From positions 1-13,321 of the forward strand of contig PYST01000599.1 of assembly GCA_003049485.1 (NCBI GenBank): a stretch of 13,321 nt of DNA, in the 5' to 3' direction. The position numbers and the translations under genes were made by a program. Source of the stretch: Ophioceras dolichostomum. Taxonomy: Eukaryota > Ascomycota > Sordariomycetes > Magnaporthales > Ophioceraceae. The notes beneath the pieces are model-generated. The model searched no databases. It had not been told where the DNA came from and worked only from the letters and a program-made list of their open reading frames with translations. This document shows, one piece after another, positions 8,613 to 13,321 of the stretch (position 1 is its first letter; the number at the start of each line of letters is the position of its first letter).

Positions 8613-9462
8613 GACACTCCGTAGGTTCTGCAGGCCGTATAGTGACGTGTCGTGCCTGAACTGACGCGATGGTCATTATTTGACGCGCAGTTTGCACGAT
8701 GAGTTTTGATCGCGTGCCTGTCTGGCTGCGTACCCACTGAGGTGCTTGATGTCTGACGCACGCCACCACATTTATAATCTAATACATACGTACACTCGCG
8801 TAAGGCAGAACCTACCTAGAGGTAGCTATATGGCCAGGCGTTCTCTGGCCTAGGTTTCTGAGGTTGCCGTGGGTACGCGATGATGATGTAGGGTCAAGCA
8901 TTATGATGCAACTCGAATCCGTGTTGATCAACAAACTACCTAGCTATCCACATAATACGAGACCAATGCTCGTTGAGCATACAGTTACGTAGGAAGGTTA
9001 GGTATCCCAATCCGATAAAGGTGCCAACCGCCCTCAGAGACCCGTCGAAACTTCACTTCCATTCTATGTTGGGTATAGCTTCCCCTGCCCGCCGTACCCC
9101 TTGATTATATCCTCCTTGAAATCGCACCCACAGATGGATGGGTGGTCTGCAGCAATAACGTAACGCCCGCTGAAAAGTAGAGCGGGGGAAATAAAGCATA
9201 TAATCGAAGAAACAAAGCAGAGCGGAGATTAGGGGTATGTAATGAAAACCCGAGTGGAAAAAAACAACGCCAATATCCCGTGGTATCATGGTAGGCCAAA
9301 GCCTAGGTAGGTAGGTAGGTAGGTACCTAGGCAGCCCCAGCTCCGAGTCCCCCCCTGCCGCACACGCTTTGCTCAACGGCGATCCCTCGCTCGCCGGCTC
9401 GCCTGATTCCACCACCCTTTCAAAGGGAGGCACGCATGGAGGTCGGGAGAGAGACGCGCACA
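8613..9462. other. Convergent 3' intergenic region (DUG1 / Yippee)
   Basis: Both flanking genes point into this 850 bp stretch, so it should hold two 3' UTRs. No supported ORF is seen. It contains several CCTACCTAG/TAGGTA motifs (8811-8824, about 8936) and the TAGG microsatellite at 9302-9331. An AATAAA lies at 9190-9195 on the plus strand but is about 580 nt past the DUG1 stop, so it is a doubtful poly(A) signal. Confidence 0.6.
9302..9331. repeat. TAGG tetranucleotide microsatellite
   Basis: Five uninterrupted TAGG units follow CC and end in TACCTAGG. The ends CCTAGGTA and TACCTAGG are inverted copies, so the element can pair at its borders. It lies about 135 bp past the Yippee stop codon. 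Confidence 0.9.
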
Positions 9463-10476
9463 CTAAGTCCTCTTCCTCGCCGCGATGTTCCTCCGCACCC
9501 GCCTCCTCTTCCTCACTGCATCCGCATCCCACGTGCCCGCAAAGATGTCATCGCACTCGTCCTCGTCGTCTGAGTCGAACACGACCGGCTCCTCCTCGTC
9601 GTCTTCCTTACTAGCAGGCGTTTTGTTCCCCTTCTTCTCATTCTTCTTCTTCTTCTTCTCCCCGGCCACAACACCGCCGACGCTGTCATCATCGTCGTCG
9701 GCCAAATACTCCTCTACCTGTACCTCTACCTCCTCATCTTCGTCTTCCTCCTCCTCGTCTTGGCTTTCATTTTGATCACCATCCCACCATCCCCTCCAGC
9801 CCACAACCCTAGCAGTCTCCAAAATGAATTTGCCGACCTTGTACCGCTGCGCGACCTCCCGCGCGTCGACGTACTTCCACCCGACCTTGCTCCCGCACCC
9901 CCGGCAGCTTATGTCGGCGACGACGTGCGCGCCCGTGACGAGCTGCCGGGACTCGGGCCGGCCCACGCGCACGTTCACCAGGTCGGCGGCGCTGGAAGGG
10001 GAGGTCGCGGGCGGGCTCGCGGGGCAGGTGGGCGTCGCGAGCCGGTTGGGCGCGGAGACGAGGAAGGCGCGGCCGTGTCGGCCGGTGAAGCCCTTGGAGA
10101 CTATCTGGGCGGCGAAGGCGAGGTCGGTTGCGCAGCGGGCGCAGCGGAGGGTTGCGACGGGAGTGGTGTTTGTGGTTGTGGTTGAAGAGGTGCGGCGGGT
10201 TCGGGGGATGGAGGATGGAGCTGTTGTTGTGGTTGTTGTGGGTGAGGAGGTGGAGGTGGTTGAGTCGACGGAGGTGCTGAGTGCCGGTACCGGAGAAGGG
10301 GGCTCGTCGATGTCGTCGTTGTGGTCGGGGTGGTGGTGGTGGTGTTGCGTGCCGGGGGAGGAGGAACGGCGGCGGCGGCGGAAAGGGATGGAGAGTGAGG
10401 GGAGGAGGAAGGTTGGGAAGGGAGGGGGCCCGGGGTTGGGCTTGCTGCTGCTCGATGCGGCGCTGATTCCGAACAT
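9463..10476 (-). CDS. Yippee-domain zinc-binding protein, 337 aa
   Basis: Seen: a single exon with its ATG at 10476. The zinc module has CARC (C112, C115) and CRGC (C191, C194), with VSKGFTGRHGRAFLV after the first pair and the diagnostic VGWKYVDAREVAQRYKVGKF (198-217) after the second. VRVGRPESRQLVTGAHVVAD matches the middle of fungal members. Known: the Yippee/YPEL fold uses two CxxC pairs to bind zinc. Yeast Moh1 and human YPEL5 belong to the family, and YPEL5 associates with the CTLH/GID ubiquitin ligase. Odd: the two pairs are 75 residues apart here, against 52 in canonical YPELs, because of a Pro/Ser/Ala-rich insert (about 141-165). The N-terminus (1-108) is Ser/Thr/Pro/His-rich and looks disordered. 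The C-terminus has long Glu/Asp runs (240-311), a Lys patch, and a basic end (RKRRRVRRNIAARKR) that could be a nuclear signal. No intron is needed to explain the domain. The cellular role is unknown. Confidence 0.93.
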   Translation of the reverse strand: MFGISAASSSSKPNPGPPPFPTFLLPSLSIPFRRRRRSSSPGTQHHHHHPDHNDDIDEPPSPVPALSTSVDSTTSTSSPTTTTTTAPSSIPRTRRTSSTTTTNTTPVATLRCARCATDLAFAAQIVSKGFTGRHGRAFLVSAPNRLATPTCPASPPATSPSSAADLVNVRVGRPESRQLVTGAHVVADISCRGCGSKVGWKYVDAREVAQRYKVGKFILETARVVGWRGWWDGDQNESQDEEEEDEDEEVEVQVEEYLADDDDDSVGGVVAGEKKKKKNEKKGNKTPASKEDDEEEPVVFDSDDEDECDDIFAGTWDADAVRKRRRVRRNIAARKRT

Positions 10477-10722
10477 CGTGTGCTGCCTTCGGAACGACTT
10501 CTCGAGGCCGGGCTTTTTGAGGTGGCGATGGGATGTTTGGGAGAAGAGGCAAGTAGGTTTGCTGCTGGGCGAGATTGGAGAGAGAGGAGCTACGGTTGTC
10601 AGGGCCGCGGGAGCCGCGGATGAAGCTTCCCCTCTCTTATGAGTGGTGGTTCTTGTGCCTGAGGCACGGTCAGCACCACCGGACAGCTCGGCGCGTGATC
10701 GCAGGTGTGTTTTTGTGCTACT

Positions 10723-10732
10723 GTGACGTCAC
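10723..10732. promoter_or_regulatory. CRE-like palindrome GTGACGTCAC
   Basis: A perfect 10-bp palindrome contains TGACGTCA (10724-10731), the full consensus for CREB/ATF-type bZIP factors (Atf1/AtfA in fungi). It lies about 250 bp upstream of the Yippee ATG. Binding is inferred from sequence only. Confidence 0.5.
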
Positions 10733-11771
10733 GACCCTGCTGCGCTGCTGACGCAGATAAGGAGCAAACAGCGACAACACAACTATGCTGAACAGGAGGA
10801 CGACGTATTGAAGATTCACTAGGGACGAAAGGGAGGTTCACAGGGAAGCATCACCGAGGGAAACAAAAACAGCGGCGTTAGAAGGGATCTAAGATAGGAC
10901 GTCCTCGTGGCACCACTAGCTTCAACGTGAGCCGAGTGGGGTTGGGAGCAAGTCCGACCCCGCGATCGGTAGGTCATGATCCCTGTCGCGGTGGACCGGC
11001 TTGGAAATACAAATGCATTGACATCGAAATGGGTTGGGGATATTTGCAGGGTCACCTGTCTGCTCACGAAAGGGAAGCCGGGGAGACATTTGGGGACTGC
11101 CCAAGCGACCCCGATGCCAAAATATGCAAGCTGCGGCTCTACGGTAGGTACAGGCAAAAACTACTGTTAGAGAATGCTCTCGTTCGACATACCGTCCACC
11201 TGCCTCGAGGCCGCTGACAGCTCCAGCTTGAAGCTCATTCCTTCGGCTCTGTGATGAAATCTAGCGCCTCTCCTCGAGATTGAGCGAGGTTAGCTCTCGG
11301 CAAACGGTCTCGGGAGTGATGATTCGCATGCAGGAAAATGAAGGCAGTCGGACCCGCAAGCGAGGGTCTCGAACGCTCCCTCCAGGCCTGACTGCAACTT
11401 GGTTCCGGTGCCGTCCCGCTCTGTTTGGCGCCCTGTGATTGAGGGGTAGGGCCGAAGCTTAGGTCTCTTTGAGTTGGTGCAGGTCTTGATAGTCGTGTTG
11501 CCAAAGAGATAGGATGAGATAAACTTTTACCACAGGTCTGCATCACCTTGCTGCTGGACTCGGAAGACGGGAATATCATTGCTGTGATCAGTGTTCCACA
11601 GTATGGAAGCTCGGGCTGGCCATGGCGCCTCAGTGAAACGCGCCAGAAGGGATGAAGGGTCATGTGAAGGCGCCCATCACGCGGGGATGCGAACAAAAGG
11701 AATCGATTGGAAGATAATTGGATAATAATAGTTCCGTCAGCCAAGCTGGCGGGAACATGAATGAGTAAAAG

Positions 11772-11788
11772 ATTGGCCTAGCCATTGG
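11772..11788. promoter_or_regulatory. Paired CCAAT boxes (as ATTGG repeats)
   Basis: ATTGGCC occurs at 11772-11778 and again at 11784-11790, 12 bp apart in the same orientation. On the minus strand both read CCAAT, the core site of the fungal CCAAT-binding complex. The pair lies about 850 bp upstream of the antizyme ATG, which is rather far. It could serve an unrecognised transcript instead. Confidence 0.35.
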
Positions 11789-12076
11789 CCGCCTGGCACT
11801 CTCCCCGCGAGGACTCATGGCTCTCATCGAGAAGAGACCACGCCATACGGCCCTACGAGCTCTTTCCGAACTGCAGTTCCCGCCGTCGAAGAAGAGCTAA
11901 CATCTGTCGATCAATAAAAGTTGCCTCAGCTTCTTCGCATCCATCAAACCAAAATAAGCGCGCAGTTGAAAGGGATGGTCGAGTTTGAGTTTGGAACCTT
12001 GGCTTGCGTGTGCTTCTCTGTGGCCCTTCTTTCTCCCCTCGGATAGGATGGCGGCTGCTTGCGACCCATCGAACAC

Positions 12077-12086
12077 CCCACGTGGG
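12077..12086. promoter_or_regulatory. E-box palindrome CCCACGTGGG
   Basis: A perfect 10-bp palindrome with CACGTG at its centre lies about 550 bp upstream of the antizyme ATG, before the pyrimidine-rich stretch. CACGTG is the core site of fungal bHLH factors of the Cbf1/Pho4 type. Function is inferred. Confidence 0.4.
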
Positions 12087-12152
12087 CGGAATTCTAGGTG
12101 TACAATCGTGCCGAGAGCGGCGGGTTGTGGTGGGAATTCAGCCTGTCAGAGC

Positions 12153-12176
12153 GCTGAGCGGGCCCCGCCCCTCAGC
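12153..12176. other. GC-rich hairpin upstream of antizyme
   Basis: GCTGAG-C-GGGC, loop CCC, GCCC-CTCAGC: ten base pairs with one bulged C and a three-base loop. It lies about 460 nt upstream of the antizyme ATG. Depending on the transcription start it is either promoter DNA or part of the 5' leader. Confidence 0.5.
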
Positions 12177-12632
12177 ATCTCCAAGTCGCCACCCACACTG
12201 AAATTCCCACCCCACTTCCTTCTCGCACTCTGTACTTTGTCTCAATTCTCCTCCACGCTCACCGCACTTCCCGAGGCTGAACGAAGGACAACGATCACCA
12301 CAACCGTTTTGACTCACCCAGACAGACAAGATTTCGAAAAATTCGAACAATTTGATAAAAATAACGCCAATCGCGGCAAAAAGTCACTTGCGAACCGCCA
12401 ATTTCTTTTATCCGAGAGAATCTCGCCAACTCGTACAAATTGAACCGCTCTTGTCCCCCACCGACCTCGTCACGAAGACCGAACAACAAATTCAATCAAT
12501 CGCCTCACCGCTCCAAAAGATCGATCTCCAAGAGCAACGGAGATCGCCGTCGCCGTCCCAACCCCCCTTCGAACCCGTCCAACAAAGACAACCCGTTTCA
12601 GTTACTCAAGGTGGCATCGTCCGACGGACATC

Positions 12633-13321
12633 ATGGCGCCCATGAAACAAGAAACCAATTACAGTAGTAGTAATTACGGCGAGGCTGCCGCTGCCCGCCA
12701 GGTCAACGTCCTCGCCAGCTGCTACCTCGTCGACAACGCTCTCGCGTCCCTTAAGGGACTGCACTACTGCACTACCCGCGCCACCGGTACGCTCTGCTCG
12801 CTACTTTTCTTATTACTAAAAATTGCGGCAGAGAAATGAACCTAGGCTAACATGTCCGTCCCCTCCTGGTGGACGCAACTCGAACAGGGGCAGAGTGGTA
12901 TTCCTGAGGTCCCTTCCTCAGGACTACCATCGCCACCGACAAGTCCCCCCCTCGCAGCCATAACCTCCGACAACGAGCTCGCGCTGACTCCTAAGTCATC
13001 CTCGTCTAAGCGACGCTCGACGACGGCGGTAGTGGCGCCCTCGACAGCCGGAACTGGTGGCACCGGCAGGAACAGCAGAGGGCGGCGAGGGGGGGCGACA
13101 TCACGCATCAGGGAAGAATGTGAGAGGTTCTTCTGTGAGATCATGGGGGCCTTGTTCCAGGGTGAGCGGAACTCGGCATCCCAGGCCTCCGGCCTGACGG
13201 ATGTTCATCATTATCATCATACCCATCACCATCACAACAACTACGACGACGACAACGACGGTTCGGGCCACGGCCACAACGGCGGCGGCGGCGGCGGCGG
13301 CGGCGGTGGAAACATCGCCTC
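12633..13321 (+). CDS. OAZ1: Ornithine decarboxylase antizyme, +1 frameshifted, 3' part beyond the window
   Basis: Function (family knowledge): antizyme binds ornithine decarboxylase, sends it to the proteasome and limits polyamine uptake; its synthesis needs a polyamine-stimulated +1 frameshift. Seen: ORF1 starts at the ATG at 12633 (ATCATGG; a second ATG is codon 4). Exon 1 ends at 12786 with GLHYCTTRAT, and exon 2 begins at 12888 (or 12894). Spliced ORF1 is 57 codons ending A-E-W-Y-S-TGA (stop at 12905-12907). Skipping T12905 enters a frame open from 12906 to the window end: EVPSSGLPSPPTSPPLAAIT, then a basic Ser/Arg/Gly segment, then ECERFFCEIMGALFQGERN (about residues 128-146), which resembles fungal antizymes. 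A His-rich tract and ten Gly codons follow. The ODC-binding C-terminal domain would lie past the right edge, so the identity rests on the shift site and the N-terminal motifs. The leader shows no upstream ATG for nearly 600 nt. Confidence 0.88.
12787..12887 (+). other. Antizyme intron with tandem acceptor (101 or 107 nt)
   Basis: The donor is GCCACCG|GTACGC. GCTAAC at 12846-12851 is a good branch site, and the first AG after it is AACAG at 12887. A second CAG six bases on (12893) is an alternative. Both keep the same frame and lead into E-W-Y-S-TGA, differing by two codons (Gly-Ala). Unspliced, ORF1 would stop at 12837-12839 without reaching the shift site. Confidence 0.82.
12896..12907 (+). 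promoter_or_regulatory. Antizyme +1 programmed frameshift site (TGG-TAT-TCC-TGA)
   Basis: ORF1 ends with Trp-Tyr-Ser followed by TGA. In animals the same position reads TGG-TGC-TCC-TGA, and TCC-TGA is the conserved slip context of antizymes (established knowledge). Reading GAG-GTC-CCT after TCC, skipping T12905, joins the frame that stays open for 138 codons to the window end. Confidence 0.88.
12896..12929 (+). other. Hairpin enclosing the antizyme shift site
   Basis: The left arm TGGTATTCCTGAGG (12896-12909) pairs with the right arm CCTCAGGACTACCA (12916-12929) at 13 of 14 positions (T901/C924 mismatched) around the loop TCCCTT. G895 and T930 could add a wobble pair. The left arm holds the complete TGG-TAT-TCC-TGA shift site and the right arm codes for ORF2. 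Confidence 0.85.
13206..13310 (+). repeat. His-rich and poly-Gly coding tract in antizyme ORF2
   Basis: In the ORF2 frame the sequence encodes HHYHHTHHHH, then Asn/Asp-rich residues, HGHN, and ten consecutive Gly codons (eight GGC, GGT, GGA; 13281-13310). The region is low complexity and probably length-variable between strains. Confidence 0.8.

Larger units (their letters stand above)
10477..12632. other. Long divergent intergenic region (Yippee / antizyme)
   Basis: This 2.1 kb stretch should contain the Yippee promoter (leftward) and the antizyme promoter and leader (rightward). Open frames near 10927-11217 (plus) and 11235-11744 (minus) begin with non-ATG codons and have no recognisable domain, so I do not call them genes. 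A pyrimidine-rich stretch near 12200-12260 resembles fungal transcription start regions. Between 12051 and 12632 I find no plus-strand ATG, so a leader starting there would reach the antizyme ATG without upstream starts. Confidence 0.6.

Noticed and set aside
10927..11217. 96-codon plus-strand ORF
   Set aside because: It starts with GTG, has no motif I recognise, and no neighbouring splice structure supports it.
11235..11744. 169-codon minus-strand ORF as a gene
   Set aside because: It opens with TTG, not ATG, has no recognisable domain, and its Ser/Pro/Arg composition resembles other non-coding frames here.
12352..12667. Two plus-strand ORFs overlapping the antizyme start as uORFs
   Set aside because: Both begin with TTG. 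There is no ATG between 12051 and 12632 on the plus strand, so they are not credible uORFs.
12787..12845. Shorter antizyme intron ending at CCTAG (12845) or GGCAG (12831)
   Set aside because: Both give an immediate in-frame stop after one to three codons and an intron at the lower size limit, and both miss the W-Y-S-TGA context.

Overview
The window looks like nuclear DNA of a filamentous ascomycete (Pezizomycotina, most likely a Sordariomycete). The signs are a HET-domain gene, GC-rich third codon positions, short introns with GTAWGY-type donors and GCTAAY branch sites, a fungal DUG1-type dipeptidase, and a polyamine antizyme read by +1 frameshifting. Five protein genes can be supported, and none forms an operon. 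The lineage call is inference from gene content and splice signals.

Layout. 1-1151: no supported gene. It holds two diverged copies of a ~260 bp segment (24-292 and 579-836) whose minus-strand reading keeps amino-acid-level similarity, plus a CT-rich microsatellite and a 13-G run. 1152-3586 (minus): two-exon HET-domain protein with an acidic, hexanucleotide-repeat-encoded insertion inside the domain. 3587-4229: intergenic with a second 13-G run. 4230-5351 (minus): membrane-anchored hotdog thioesterase-like protein (THEM6/4HBT_2 type). 5352-6758: divergent intergenic region. 6759/7059-8612 (plus): DUG1-type M20 metallodipeptidase with one intron and an in-frame N-terminal extension that looks like a mitochondrial presequence. 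8613-9462: convergent 3' region with a TAGG microsatellite. 9463-10476 (minus): Yippee-domain zinc protein with long disordered flanks. 10477-12632: long divergent intergenic region with a CRE-like palindrome, paired CCAAT boxes, an E-box palindrome and a GC-rich hairpin. 12633-window end (plus): ornithine decarboxylase antizyme, truncated by the window edge.

The main observation is the antizyme. After removal of an intron of about 101 nt, ORF1 ends W-Y-S-UGA, the classic antizyme shift context. A +1 shift at TCC-TGA opens the long second frame (E-V-P-S-S-G-L-P-S-P-P...). The shift site lies inside a near-perfect hairpin (12896-12929: 14-nt arms, one mismatch, 6-nt loop). The splice acceptor is a tandem NAG lying 8-14 nt upstream of the start of the conserved TGG-TAT-TCC-TGA block, and the intron carries an ATG in the ORF2 frame. 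The genes are ordinary housekeeping or accessory fungal genes with no evident joint pathway. DUG1 (glutathione and Cys-Gly turnover) and antizyme (polyamine homeostasis) both serve nitrogen/sulfur metabolite balance, but nothing in the sequence links them.
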